Shown in pieces: positions 1 through 10,487 of a stretch of 64,000 nucleotides of DNA; position 1 is the first letter of the stretch; each line of letters opens with the position of its first letter. The DNA is from Micrasema longulum. Taxonomy: Eukaryota > Arthropoda > Insecta > Trichoptera > Brachycentridae. A model generated the notes under the pieces. The model worked only from the letters and a program-made list of their open reading frames with translations, was not told the origin of the DNA and did not search any database. The stretch spans positions 1-64,000 of the forward strand of contig JAGVSM010001191.1 of assembly GCA_022494885.1 (NCBI GenBank), written 5' to 3'. The position numbers and the translations under genes were made by a program.

Positions 1-42
1 AAAATAAAAAAATAAAAAAAAAAAAAAATAAAGATAAGATGA
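1..42. repeat. A-rich low-complexity run
   Basis: Almost pure A with scattered T at the left edge. It could be the tail of a retroposon whose body lies outside the window, but nothing here proves that. Confidence 0.5.
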
Positions 43-121
43 TTAGTCTTACGCTTTAAGTACTAGTCTAGGAACCTTGTAATATTCTAGTGTGAAAACA
101 CTGTTTTAAATAAATGTTTCA

Positions 122-196
122 TATCAACTATGTCGGAAATCGAACGCAAGACCTCTTGCGTGGTACGCAAACGCGCTGATCATTATACTACGAATT
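122..196 (-). repeat. SINE-A, tRNA-like head
   Basis: Read on the minus strand this has a tRNA-like A box (motif ATGATCAGCGCG), an anticodon-arm-like stem, and a B-box-like TTCGATTTCC. The same head occurs at 8078, 23862, 38211 and 62786, with different sequence on either side. I therefore read it as a tRNA-derived SINE and not a working tRNA gene. The body beyond the head is too diverged to delimit. Confidence 0.6.
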
Positions 197-1403
197 AGAC
201 AACTCATAATATAGTAATTAAATTAATTTTTATGTGCATTGATGATGTAAGTTATGTCTAGTTGTTTATGGTTTTTTTTACAATTATCTAAATAAATACA
301 TAACATTTAAATCAAGAAAATAATTTGGATCTTTTAATTACGTATTTCATTTAGAATTAAAATATTCCGTGTATTTTTCAATCGAACCGCATATTTGTTT
401 TGACTAAAATATGCATTTAAAATCCTTGATGTTGAAACCGAACTAAATTTTTGTTACCTCGTGTTAATTACACCCAGCAAGCACAATAGTATTTAGTGAT
501 AATTGATTTATTTATTTTCTTCAAGGAACATTGATAGGAAACTGAAAATGCATGCAAGATATAATATAATATCGCTAGACCCATCGTTCTAATAATAAAA
601 TTCATATAAATAGCATTTTTTTTGTGTGATCGATTGGACCATATAAATTTATCAGAAATACCTAAAAAATAATGGTTTTTATAAAGTGTTTATTTAATTT
701 ATTATTTAATAGTGTAATTGCAAGAACGGCGTTTTAAAATGGGAAAATCGTATCATACGTTTTATCAGCCTTAAAAAAATACATATAACTCCCAGAACGT
801 GCCTGTGGGCCAAGGATCGACTTGACCCACAAAATAATATGTGAATTATTTTTTCAAAAAATATTTTACTTGTATTTATTTTTTTCTGTTGATCATTGAA
901 ATAAAATACTTTAATACTTTAAACTATTTGATTAAATTTTAAAATGAAGTCTTGCATTGTATCGTATGGATTGACCATCCTTGCTCGAGTCTTACGAAAT
1001 CCGTGTAGTGGCTTCAAAAATATATATAAAAGTACTTAGGTCCTCGTTAACGAATGATATCTTTGTATTTGACTTGTGAGACAAAAAGCTATATATACTC
1101 CATACAATACATATTAATATAGAAGTTATCCAAAGTAGGGAAGGGTGTGAATAAGGCTGGTTTTACCAAGACAAATAATAAGTACGCAACTTTGTCCTTT
1201 GCTGTAGTTCCAGTCTCGATACAGTGTAATCCGGGCTTTAGATAAAGAGTCTTAATCAACATTAGCACAGCTATGAAGTTATTTTGTACACCAAAAAAGA
1301 GTTTTCGGTTAATAATTTACACTTGTTTGTAGTTTGTCTTTAGTCAGCAACTAAAAAGTATGATATTTTATACATTTTTAATAAGGTTAAAAATATTACA
1401 GAT
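197..1403. other. AT-rich non-coding stretch
   Basis: No open frame of note, no recognisable repeat and no RNA gene. A small imperfect hairpin (GTGGGCCAA with TTGACCCAC, about 806-831) is the only structure I noticed. Confidence 0.5.
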
Positions 1404-1407
1404 TAAA

Positions 1408-1487
1408 ATGGTGTAGTGGTCAAGACGCTTGAGTTTTTTTCTGTAATTAACCACTATAATTGGACGTCCTAGCCTATTGTGGTGAAA
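1408..1487 (+). repeat. SINE-C fragment with internal deletion
   Basis: It starts with the tRNA-Val-like A-box sequence GGTGTAGTGGTCAAGACGCT and ends with the SINE-C 3' motif CCTATTGTGGTG. Both ends match the copies at 53631 and 62328. About 70 bases between them, including the B box, are missing. Confidence 0.65.
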
Positions 1488-1680
1488 ACAATATTTAAAA
1501 TACATCATTAAATTATTTTTGGTTAGCATAAACACCGTTTAGTTTTACGATGTCAGTAATTATGTATGTATTCGTATGTTCATTATTATATTTTTGTACC
1601 TTTTACAGTATTTTTATATAACTTTTTTATTTTTTTATTCTTTAAATTAAAACTTATCTTGTATCTATTAACTTTATTTT

Positions 1681-1882
1681 AAGTTTCTAAGTGCCTAACA
1701 ATTGTTAATTGCTTTTATTTTATTACCGATAATGTACTGAATCGATATCTTACACCACTGTGGAAATTTTTTATTGACTGTTTTCACAATTTTCGTTCAT
1801 ATGTATTCTTTTTTTTTTTTCATACAATATATGTAAAAACTATTGTTTTTTTCCCAAATAAAAATAAATAAATAAATAAGCT
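1681..1882 (+). repeat. Non-LTR retrotransposon 3' end, family E
   Basis: This stretch matches the reverse complement of 51523-51725 along its whole length. Shared blocks include ACCGATAATGTACT, TTACACCACTGTGGAAA and GACTGTTTTCACAATTTTCG. Both copies end in an AAATAAATAAATA tail, so I read it as the 3' UTR and tail of a LINE whose coding part is gone. No protein-coding remnant is visible upstream. Confidence 0.6.
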
Positions 1883-1981
1883 GTGTCCGTTTTATTCCAA
1901 ATGAAGGAAACAAGAAGACACCACAATTTTGTTTTAACAAATTAGTAAATAAAGTATTCTCCTTTTTTATTTCACAAATAT

Positions 1982-2089
1982 TTATTTTACTAGCCAATGT
2001 TTCACGGCGTCTTCACCGCATACTGCGCAGTTATCGCGAGCAGCTTTGGCAACTTTATTTCCTCGGTTGAACGCAAATGGAACGAGGTA
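1982..2089 (-). pseudogene. Mariner transposase N-terminal fragment
   Basis: The minus-strand frame reads FNRGNKVAKAARDNCAV then CGEDAV before ending at a stop. This is the N-terminal helix-turn-helix signature of mariner transposases, usually of the form RGxKAAEAARxICAVYGED. The family then continues with a tryptophan-containing DNA-binding segment that is missing here, so the fragment is truncated after about 35 residues. It is not from the same copy as the mariner body at 8.6-9.3 kb, which lies 6.5 kb away. The assignment rests on motif memory only. Confidence 0.6.
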
Positions 2090-2568
2090 TCAAAAATTCT
2101 CACTTTCGTCTACTGAGCATTCAATTTTAAAGACTTGAAATGAAATAAAATGACTTTAACGTTAAAGCAAAAAAAATATCTTGAAAAGCAGAAAGTTTTT
2201 TTTGAATGACGTATAACCTTTATCATTTTGTTTTCTTTTTAATGCTTTTTAAAAATATTTGGAAAATTGGACACAACACGTGTTAACACCAAATATTTTC
2301 CATAATTTATAAAAATAATCGCTATTTGGCGTGTTGTAACAAAATATAACTTTTTTTTTAAAGTAAGAGACATATTATTTCAAGTCTTGTATTCTATGTA
2401 GACTCAGGTGACATCACTGCCACAAAAGATTTAATATCTCATAATACTAGTTTATTTTTATATTTTTTTACTTTTAATACCTATTTGAATGTGAGCATAC
2501 TCAAATAACTCAATCAGATGAAGAATAGAAAATATAAAAAAGCGTAATGGGTCTAAATTTATAACTTA
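2090..2568. other. AT-rich stretch with a small inverted repeat
   Basis: No gene seen. At 2272-2337 the motifs ACAACACG and CCAAAT recur as the reverse complement (ATTTGG and CGTGTTGT) around an AT-rich loop. This could be a very short decayed MITE. The rest shows nothing. Confidence 0.4.
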
Positions 2569-2984
2569 CTAGCTGACCCGACAGACGTTGTCCTGCCCAA
2601 ACGTTGGCTTGCCTTGGAAAAATACTTTTTATTGATGAGTAAGTACCTAGGTACTTGTTTGTGATTAAATTCCAAAACTAAAAATTGTTAATGCTCAAAT
2701 ATTAAATTTAAGAAGGTACTTTTTTATAGTTGAATTCCAAAACATAAAATAAATATTTTTTCCAATATGTCATTTTTTTTGCAAACGTCGAATTCCGGCC
2801 TTCTCACCAACAGAGGGGTGTACTTGTTTAGGAAAACGATTTTTTAAAATTTATTCAATTTAATATCATTTTAGTATTACCAAAAATCCAGTAAAAAGAA
2901 ATAAATGACTAGAAATTATAAGGAATTTAAGGAAAGAATCTGATGAAGATCCTTAAAAAACAAATGCTGTTTGTAAAAAACGTT
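2569..2984 (-). mobile_element. Helitron-like element H1, 3' part
   Basis: On the minus strand this ends ACGTCTGTCGGGTCAGCTAG followed by T, which fits a Helitron CTAG 3' terminus inserted before T. It aligns with 54365-55070 and with 28724-29655. Shared internal motifs include a palindromic CCTAGG next to GGTACTTGTTT, and TTCCAAAACTAAAAATTG. The 5' part is missing, and a SINE-B starts where the homology ends. No Rep/helicase is present, so the element is non-autonomous. Helitron assignment is by end structure and could be wrong. Confidence 0.55.
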
Positions 2985-3175
2985 GTGGTCCCGTAGCTAG
3001 TTTAACGGACTCACGGATTAGAGCTCCGAGGTTTGAACCCCACTCTACCCCAACTTGATTTCCATTTTCTAATTAATAGTGAGTTATTTACAACTCGTTG
3101 AAAAGGGTCACCAAAATTGAAATATTTGGGTAAATTATAAGAACGCTAATATTTCTTTTTTTTAAAAAAAAAAAA
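2983..3175 (+). repeat. SINE-B, full copy
   Basis: A tRNA-like head (GTGGTCCCGTAGCTAG, then B-box-like GGTTTGAACCCC) is followed by a conserved body. The body contains AGTGAGTTATTTACAACTCG and TTGAAAAGGGTC, and the copy ends in a T/A run. Two other copies at 43981 and 49900 share the head, the body and the length of about 190 bp. Confidence 0.75.
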
Positions 3176-3254
3176 CGATTGTAAAACAAAAACAAATTGT
3201 CTCTCAAAACGAATCTGAATGACGAAGTTCAGAATTTTTTTAATTTTTTTCAAA

Positions 3255-3420
3255 CTTTTTTTGAAATATATTATCAGCGCTATGATTTTTTAAAGTTTTG
3301 TATTTCTGAAATAACTCCGCGTGTGAAATCAGAGGTTCTTATCTGTCAGTTCTCCTGATTGGTTCGTTTACGGTAAGCAAACCGGATATCCTTCACAGCT
3401 CTTATATCATTAGTTGGTTC
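3255..3420 (-). repeat. Repeat family M, copy 1
   Basis: Reverse-complemented, this resembles 34430-34560. Both contain AAAAAATCATAGCGCTGAT, preceded by a diverged block with CGGAGT and AACCAATCA or ACCAATCA. Nature unknown; no coding sequence or terminal repeats seen. Confidence 0.45.
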
Positions 3421-4465
3421 ATATGAACCAGTGACGTCGTTCAAAGTGGCGCGTTTCCATTTGTTTTCCTACGTTTTCAAAAAAACTTTGCCGTACAATT
3501 TAATGCTCTTATTTTAACAGCACGCAAGAAAACATTTTTTTGTATCCAATTCCTAGTGGGGCTGAAATTCCTCATTGTTGTGCTTCTGATCTTTGGCTCT
3601 TTTGACTAATGAGTTTGCTGACCACTGACTTAAGGGGATGACCATTTTAAAATATGTCGACTAAAATAATCTCCCAGTGGTTTGTTGTTTTAGAAACTAT
3701 CATCTCTCAGCTATTTTCTGAAGATTTGGAACAGACATTAGTTGGCGATTCTATTCTGGAGAATCCACTTTCAATAATTCAACTCTAAGCTTTCAAGAAT
3801 AGCATAGAAATACCTCCAGTTCTCTACAATGTATACTACATGTATCTACAATTCTAGAACTTAAGCTTTACCTATGTATATGTACACTTTACGAAAGTGT
3901 ATTGAACATCTTCGAAGAAACTTCAAAACCACTTATTGTGGACTCAGAGCTTCCGTTATATCTTTGAAATCTCTGAAATTTTTTACATCCCCTTGAAAAT
4001 GATATGTTTCTACTTTTAAAAACGAATTTTTAAATAAAGTATCTTTTTTTTCTCTGTAAGTTCAGGCGGATGAAAAATGCGGTTCTAACGTTAAAAAAAT
4101 ACAGTCGGTTCACGTTAGTTTTAGCTACTAACAGCATATCAGCACGTCTGTTTTATATTTTTGTGAAACTACTACAATGATGAAAGTGTATAGTGGAATT
4201 CGTGTCCTGACGAAGAGGTGGGTACGTCGTGAAAACGGTACACACAGAAAAGTCGATAAGTGACTGTGTAAGATTATTCATTAACATTTTATAAAATAAA
4301 ATGTGAAATAGAACCAGAATCCTTGACGAGCGTTTTCGACTCGATGGCGACTCTCAGATAAAAATCCTGATAAATGAAATCACGTAAAGATAAGCCCCCC
4401 TAAAAAATTGATATTGAAAGTTTAGTGAACTGAAATATTTCATTATTCCTGCAATGGGTTAATAT
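3421..4465. other. Unrecognised AT-rich stretch
   Basis: No gene, tRNA-like head or inverted-repeat element recognised. Base composition is slightly less AT-rich around 3420-3650, but no open frame accompanies it. Confidence 0.4.
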
Positions 4466-4536
4466 TAGGTCTGCCACATAGTGAAGTGGGCGTTCACCTA
4501 TCATGCTTGAGGTCCTGAATTCGATTCCTAGAAGGG
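4466..4536 (+). repeat. Diverged tRNA-like SINE head
   Basis: A SINE-A-like order of boxes is present: AGTGAAGTGGGCGTTCACC, then ATCATGCTTGAGGTCCTGAA, then TTCGATTCCTAG. It is more diverged than the other heads and abuts the MITE that hosts the RTE element. Confidence 0.5.
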
Positions 4537-4578
4537 GAGGGGTGACTTTAAATATTTGTTTGTAAGTTAGTATATTTA

Positions 4579-4647
4579 TATAAAAAAGGCAAAAAAGTTT
4601 TTTCAATCTTAAAAAAATTTAATGCAATATACTTCACACGTAAATAC
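4579..4647. mobile_element. Palindromic MITE, left fragment split by RTE
   Basis: The plus-strand block containing TTTAATGCAATATACTTCAC is the reverse complement of AGTATATTGCATTAAA at 7880-7895. The match extends over about 55 bases. The two blocks now lie 3 kb apart because the RTE element at 4648-7701 inserted into the arm. Bases 4639-4647 (CGTAAATAC) are the left copy of the 9-bp target duplication. Confidence 0.7.
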
Positions 4648-4657
4648 TAACTAACCA

Positions 4658-5098
4658 TCACGCCATTTCCCCAGAGGGGTAGGCAGAGAGGATAGAACGC
4701 CACACCACTCTGTCCTGGCACACTTCCTTTGCTTCCTTCACATTCATAGATCTTCTCATGCACGCACGTCGATTATTCCGACTTTTCACATGACCACTTT
4801 CAAGAATTTGTTGTACTTGATCATGCCATGTCTTTCTCGGCCTTCCTCGACTTCTACAACCAGACACATTCGTATCATAAATCTTTTTAGCCGTTCTTTC
4901 ATCATTCATTCGCTCCACATGACCGAACCATCGCAAAAGACCTTTCTTAATTTTGTCGATAATGCTTAACTCAGCCTTGCATTCTGCTCTAATTTCGACA
5001 TTAGGGCACCTATCATACATTGTGTTTCCGCACATTCGCCTGAGGGATCGCATTTCAACAGCATTCAGTCTACTTTCGTCCCTTTTTTCCAACTCCAT
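4658..5098 (-). pseudogene. RTE ORF part 3: C-terminal domain
   Basis: This is the C-terminal end after the second frameshift. It reads RDESRLNAVEMRSLRRMCG, RWFGHVERMNDERTAKKIYD, GRPRKTWHDQVQQIL and ends SAYPSGEMA before a TGA. The same tail is recognisable at 14395-14588 and 23031-23534, where the order of motifs is identical. The stop is followed almost at once by the 3' end of the element, as expected for RTE LINEs with a minimal 3' UTR. The overlap with part 2 is only the out-of-frame extension of each frame. Confidence 0.85.
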
Positions 5099-6051
5099 GC
5101 TTCGCTTCCATACATTAGGGTTGGTACCAGAACTCCATTATGAACTGCTAATTTAGCTTCTTGCGATAGACACTTATTTGCTACGACAGACTTTAAGGCA
5201 CCATTAACTCTGTTATCGGCACTAACCCTCCTTTCAATATCCTTGTCCATATTTCCATCTCTAGTAAACATACTACCCAGATATACAAATTCTTCGACCT
5301 GTTTCAAACTATCTCCATTTACTTCAATCTTACATTTAGTCATAGTTACATTTCTTTCAAAGACCATGACGTTCGACTTTTGCACATTCATTAGCAAATC
5401 ACTCTCCTTGCACACTTCGTAAACCTTTGTAACCAAGGATTGCAGTTCCTCTTCGCTGTCAGCTAGGAGGACTGCGTCATCGGCGTACAGAAGGCAACTG
5501 ACAGTTAGATTATTCATTTTCGCTCTCACATCCATACTTTTCAATTCTTTCATACATTTATCCATGTATATGTTGAATAACCACGGTGACATTACACATC
5601 CCTGTTTGACTCCTTTAGGGATGTCAAACCAGGAAGTTAATGACCCATTTACCCTTACACACGCTACACTATCTTTGTACAAGGAAGCAATAGCGCGGAC
5701 AAGGTTGTCACTCACTCCATACTCCGATAGAACCATCCATAATTTTTTCCTATCAACTCGATCAAATGCTTTTTGCAAATCAACAAAAGCGCAAAAAAGC
5801 TTCTGGTTTTTCGCCAAAAACTTTTCTGTCATATTGCGTAATGCAAATATTTGATCCATACATCCTCTACCATTCATAAATCCACTCTGTACATCCCATA
5901 CTTTCTCCTTGGTCACGTTTCTTACTCTTTCTATCAGTATTCTTCCATACATTTTGCCGACAGCGCTCAGAAGACTGATAGCTCTGTAATTCCCACACTC
6001 CACCTTAGAACCCTTTCCCTTGTATAACGGCATAACAACTGCCCTCTCCAA
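5065..6051 (-). pseudogene. RTE ORF part 2: reverse transcriptase
   Basis: This frame takes up where part 1 breaks. It carries the RT fingers and palm: MPLYKGKGSK, NYRAISLLSAVGK, SGFMNGRGCMDQIFALR, AFVDLQKAFDRVD (first catalytic Asp), GVKQGCVMSPWLFNIYMD, and LLYADDAVLLADS (the catalytic Asp pair). The thumb follows with EFVYLGSMFTRDG and ends at MYGSEAWSW. All three catalytic aspartates are intact, so only frameshifts stop activity. The frame ends because one base is gained or lost in a six-A run near 5087; the next part continues in another frame. The YLGS motif and the MYGSEAW ending are typical of RTE and related LINEs. Confidence 0.85.
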
Positions 6052-7701
6052 TCAGGTGGAGTCCTTTCCTCCTTGAGACACAAGTTAAAAAGTTTATGTA
6101 GCCATGTGAGAATTAATTTGCCACCCGACTTAATAAACTCTGCTGCAATACAGTCATACCCTTGCGCTTTACCATTCCACATACATTTGACAACGCTGAT
6201 AATTTCTTTCATACTAATCTGACTTACCTCATCATTTGCGTTCAGACACACCTCGGATAATGTCGATACATCGGCACCGCCCGAGTTACCAGTGTGCGAT
6301 TCATAAACTTCCTCAAAGTATTCCTTCCATCTCTCTTTTATTCCACTCTCACTAGTCACCATTTTTCCATCCTTATCTTTAACAACTGTCATGCCTCCGC
6401 TTTCACTGCTACTCCTGGAGTTTTTCACAGCTTTCCAGAAAACTTTAATGTTTTCATGGAAATTGTGTGTCATTTTCATTCCTTCTTCATCCTTCAATTT
6501 TTTCTTCCGTTCACATACACCCTGCTTAACCTTTTTCTTACCTTTACCATACACGCGTTTAGCCGATTCATATTCAATTGTATTCTTTTTTACAGCAAGA
6601 AAATTTATCCACGCATCCTTCTTTTCTTTGACGAGTTTTTTGACTTCGTCGTCCCACCACGCATCACCTTTTTTTCTTCCTAGCGTTGTCACACCGCACA
6701 CTTCTTTCGCCGCCTCGCACATACTTATTTTCAAACACTCCCACATATCGTTTATACCCATACATTCTACATCTTTTTCGTTCAGTCTGTGACTCACGGA
6801 TCTTTCAAAATTATCTTTTATGTCAGCATTTTGCAGTTTTTCAACTTTGACTCTAGAAGGAGCCTGCACTTTGTTTGTTTGGGACCGCCATCCCTTAAAC
6901 AGAATCACCCTTGAGACCACTAAAAAATGGTCTAATTCCATCTCGGCCCCTCTGTACACACGTGTGTCGACAGTTACAGGCTTCAATCTAGAGTCAATGA
7001 TGACATAATCGATAATCGACCTTTCATTTCCTCTCTCCCATGTGTATTGGTGGATTCCTTTATGTTCGAAAAATGTATTTGATACAAAAAGGTTCCATTC
7101 CAGGCATACCTCTAGCAGTCTTTTCCCATTGTCATTCACTCTTGCATCCCCAAACATACCTAGAGCTGACTCCAGCCCATCTCTCCTTGTTCCCACCCAA
7201 CCATTAAGATCTCCAGCCAAAACTATCCTTTCGCTATCTTTTTTCCCATTCATCACATTCATTAGACTCGTCCAAAACTCGTCCTTCTCAGATTCACAGT
7301 CGGAGTTGACAGGAGCGTATCCTATGATAACAAGCAATCTTGTCAGTCCGACCTTAAATCTGACAAACATGAGTCTCTCACTTACAAATTCATATTCATT
7401 CATGCCCTCTATCATTCTTGGCGATAGAAACGCAGCAACACCCCGGCAAGCTCTGTCCGTCTCAGGGAGACCGGACCAGAGAACCAGAGTATCACCGTGC
7501 TCCATCGAACCACTCCCTTTCTTCCAAGTCTCAGAGACACACAATAAATCTATACATTTATTCTTCATTATATCACACAGTTCATTCATCTTATCAGTCA
7601 TACGTCCTCTTACATTCCAAGTGGCAATTCTACATTCCTGAGAATTCCTCCTCTTTGCGCCCCCCCGAGAGAAGCGACCTGATGGGTTGCGAGCCTCATC
7701 G
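5967..7701 (-). pseudogene. RTE ORF part 1: AP endonuclease and linker
   Basis: The open frame runs into the element from a start codon at 7808 that lies in the host MITE. That start is accidental, and the leading YIYIYI residues are translated microsatellite. Inside the element the APE-type endonuclease shows IATWNVRG, then CVSETW (catalytic Glu), YAPVNSDCESEKDEF, VLAGDLNGWVG (Asp and Asn of the active site), SIIDYVIID and LDHFLVVSR (final Asp-His). This is the order expected of the family. A linker of about 200 residues leads to the start of the RT region at TPPDW. There the frame is lost by one missing base in a G/A run near 6045; past the break this frame is out of register. Confidence 0.85.
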
Positions 7702-7744
7702 CGTAAATACACAACAAACAAAAAGTATACATACGAGTATATAC

Positions 7745-7777
<33 letters not shown>

Positions 7778-7932
7778 AATATATATAGAAAGCACAATAA
7801 CTTAACAAACGTGTTTAAACCACCTTATATTTATATATATATGTATATACTCGTATGTATACTTTTTGTTTGTTGTGTAGTATATTGCATTAAATTTTTT
7901 TAAGATTAAAAAAAACTTTTTGGCGTTTTTTA
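7702..7932. mobile_element. Palindromic MITE, right fragment with hairpin core
   Basis: A perfect inverted repeat of about 52 bp (ACACAACAAACAAAAAG at 7709 onward, complement ending at 7880) flanks an AT-rich loop with a (TA)n microsatellite (7738-7800). The outer block 7876-7932 pairs with 4579-4638. Before the RTE insertion the whole element was a palindrome of roughly 290 bp. Bases 7702-7710 are the right copy of the RTE target duplication. Confidence 0.7.
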
Positions 7933-8077
7933 TTGTATTCGATTATTTCTGATGCTTTTAAAACAAAAAACCTTTTGTTTTTATCTACTTTAGTATGTTA
8001 AAACAAACATAGTTTTCTTTTATTTATTTTTGTTTACAAACAATGTTTAAATTATTTTATTTTTTATAATCACTCGT

Positions 8078-8150
8078 CGGCCTTGTGGTGTAACGGTCAG
8101 CGCGTTTGTTTACCATGCAAGAGGTCTCGGATTCGATTCCTGACATGGTT
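8078..8150 (+). repeat. SINE-A, tRNA-like head
   Basis: The head reads GCCTTGTGGTGTAACGGTCA, then GCGTTTGTTTACCATGCAAG, then B-box GATTCGATTCC. It is one of the best-preserved SINE-A heads in the window. The body after 8150 is not clearly shared with other copies. Confidence 0.65.
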
Positions 8151-8611
8151 GTTGAAATTTGGGAAAGAAAATGGTTTTCAAAAAGAATTTTAAGTCTTTC
8201 AAAAGGTTTTGTAATCATTTCGGCTAATTAATTATGTCCTGTCAATTTAATTCCAGTCATATTTTAAAACATTTTTCACATTTCCTCAATCTTACAAAGA
8301 ATAATTATGTACATACTTCTGGATTGCATTTTTTCTACACAAAAATGCCAAGACTTTATTACATGAAGCTTGAAGATTACATGAAGCTCTTCTAAACAAC
8401 TGCAATTTTTCGTTCATATCTGACACCACTTAGTCATCAGATGCACATGTGTTATACATATCTAGCGTTTTAAACATTAATACATATTATCATACATTCA
8501 TTTCAGTTTTTTTTTTTATTTCGATTCATCTGAGAATGCCACATCATTCTTTGTTGACCTCGTCATACGTTATCATTAATTCTTGACATGCATAACACTG
8601 GGATAAAAAAA
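8151..8611. other. AT-rich stretch
   Basis: No gene or known repeat seen. It may include the 3' end of the mariner copy to its right, but I could not find terminal inverted repeats. Confidence 0.35.
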
Positions 8612-9345
8612 TATAAAGAAATTGAATATAACTTTGAAAACCTTTATTACTTCTCTTAAATCTATTTCGTTGCCTTTAAAGTACTCATTTTCCGAATCCT
8701 CGAAACATTTGTTACAGTGGATTTTCAGAATGGCCTTTAAAGCGCGCAGCGATTCGGTCTTTTCAGTCGTGTCAAAACGATGTCCCTTGAATGATTTCCT
8801 TAGCTTGTGGAGTAGCCAGAAGTCACGCGGTGCTAAATCAGGAAAAAACTATGGTTTTGGAACAACATGAGTTTGATTTTTGGCGAAATAGTGTCGAAGC
8901 ACCAATTCAGTGTGAGATGGTGCATTATCTTGGTGCAAAAACCAAGAATTGTCCGCCCAAAATTTTGGTATCTTCTTACAAATAGCTTCACACAAACGTT
9001 GCATAACAGTCAAATAGTACTCCTTGTTAATATTTTAGCCCGGGAAAGGAACTCATAATGCACCACACCACGATAATCGATGACAACTGGTAAAATAATA
9101 TTGATTTTTAAACAACTTTGGCGCGATCTTTTTGTCTTAACTTACCTTTTTCACGGTAAATGCTTGATTAGTCGGTTGTTTCCGAATTGTATGAATAGAT
9201 TTTAGTTTCATCTTCAGCTATCATGCATTTTATCTTATTCTGATATTCAGAAAGCATTGTTTCACAGACATCAACGCGACGCTGTTTTCCCTTTTTGGCA
9301 GCACACGAGATTCCACTCTTTAGACACTAAAGATATTTCAAAATG
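8612..9345 (-). pseudogene. Mariner (DD34D) transposase pseudogene
   Basis: Minus-strand frames joined across lesions give a mariner transposase from the middle to the C-terminus: KQRRVDVCETMLSEYQNK, AEDETKIYSYNSETTD (first catalytic Asp in DET), VVIDYRGVVHYEFL, KEYYLTVMQRLCEAI, WFLHQDNAPSHTELV (second Asp) and PDLAPRDFWLL (third Asp). I count 34 residues between the second and third Asp, the DD34D spacing that defines mariner. The copy is dead. It has an in-frame stop after SETTD (near 9170), a one-base frameshift near 9025, and a TAG just before PDLAP (near 8846). The N-terminal DNA-binding half is not recognisable, and no TIRs were found. Confidence 0.85.
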
Positions 9346-10487
9346 GTCTGGACTGATCCAAATGAAAAACATTTGTGGTAACATAACCTGTTCACCGAAG
9401 GCGTTCTTCATTACTCACGATGTTTTTGCAGCAGAAATTTCATCCCGCAAAAAAAATTTAATTTAACTTCTTTGCTCAACAAAATTAAAAAAATACTTGT
9501 TGTTGTTCACAAAACACGTGCGTAACTATTGGACAAATGCAAATGCAATGACAGTACAATCAACCTAAAAAAAATTTTTGCCAGAATCGAAGAGCCCGCT
9601 TTTTTTAAAATAAAAATTTTACCATATTTTTTATGACATTCGTATATCATCGCTTCATTCACAAGACTAAACCATAGAAGTCTAAGTGACCCTTTTTAAT
9701 TGTATCAATTCTATGCCTGTTTTAAATTTGCACTATTCTCTTGGTTTTATTCTTCGTCACTCTGTTAATCTTCGATATCTCAAACATTATTCAAAGATAT
9801 GGCATTTTAACTGCCTTTACTATCTTTCACTACCTTCCACTAGTTTCATGTTCCTTTTCCATACATAAGTGTTACAGTTTGTTGCTCGCATTCACTCTTC
9901 TTTGAGAATAAAAATTAATATGCTAAAAAATTATATAACCACAATATGTACTCTTGGATAATGTTTGGTATGGTATGTTTGAAATATACAATGTTTACCA
10001 TAAACCTAATATTATGTTATAGTTATTACATTATAATTACACAACTTCCTCATCTTTAATATCAAACAGAAAGCAAACGACCATAATACGTCATGCCTTT
10101 TTGGAAATTGGCCAATGCCGAAGGTTATACTTCCGATAAAATGTTTATATTTTGGGTTGTTATTCTTAATAATAACAATATTTTATGCACGATAAACTTT
10201 GAGTATTTCGTAATCGCTTTGGCTGAGAACGTTGTGAATATATCGATCATGTTCAGGACAAAGGTTTTGTGGTTTTAAACACAGTATTCAGTGGTTTAAA
10301 ACCAAAATTCTGGATATTGACTATTTCCTCAATTTTGGTATTTGGTTTATTAATTATATCAAATGTGTTTTAAATTAATTTTGTAGGTCTTATACGCATT
10401 CTGGCAAAATGTGTTTTTTTTAAATGTTAATTTTATTTTTTATTCGGATAACCAACAATTACATTTATCTTCTATATTTATCTTCCA
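9346..10487. other. AT-rich stretch, possible mariner 5' remnant
   Basis: 9346-9480 may be decayed N-terminal mariner sequence, but I cannot align it by eye. The rest shows no gene; an open frame at 9686-9865 has no recognisable motif. Confidence 0.35.

Larger units (their letters stand above)
4648..7701 (-). mobile_element. Near full-length RTE-clade retrotransposon
   Basis: A 3,054-bp insertion is bounded by identical 9-bp direct repeats (CGTAAATAC at 4639-4647 and 7702-7710). Its length matches RTE-type LINEs. It carries an APE-like endonuclease and a reverse transcriptase in one reading order, a very short 3' UTR right after the stop codon, and a short TGATGGTTAGTTA tail. The coding sequence fills the element almost from its first base. 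No ATG lies between the element start and the endonuclease, so it is either slightly 5'-truncated or uses another start. Two single-base frameshifts (near 6045 and 5087) inactivate it, but it has few other lesions, so it is probably young. Related fragments lie at 14395 and 23031. Confidence 0.85.

Noticed and set aside
6294..7641. Long plus-strand frames opposite the RTE ORF
   Set aside because: They are antisense shadows of the RTE coding sequence and have no motif of their own.
7610..7808. An N-terminal membrane protein segment (YIYIYI) on the RTE ORF
   Set aside because: These residues are translated TA microsatellite in the MITE that hosts the RTE, outside the 9-bp target duplication.
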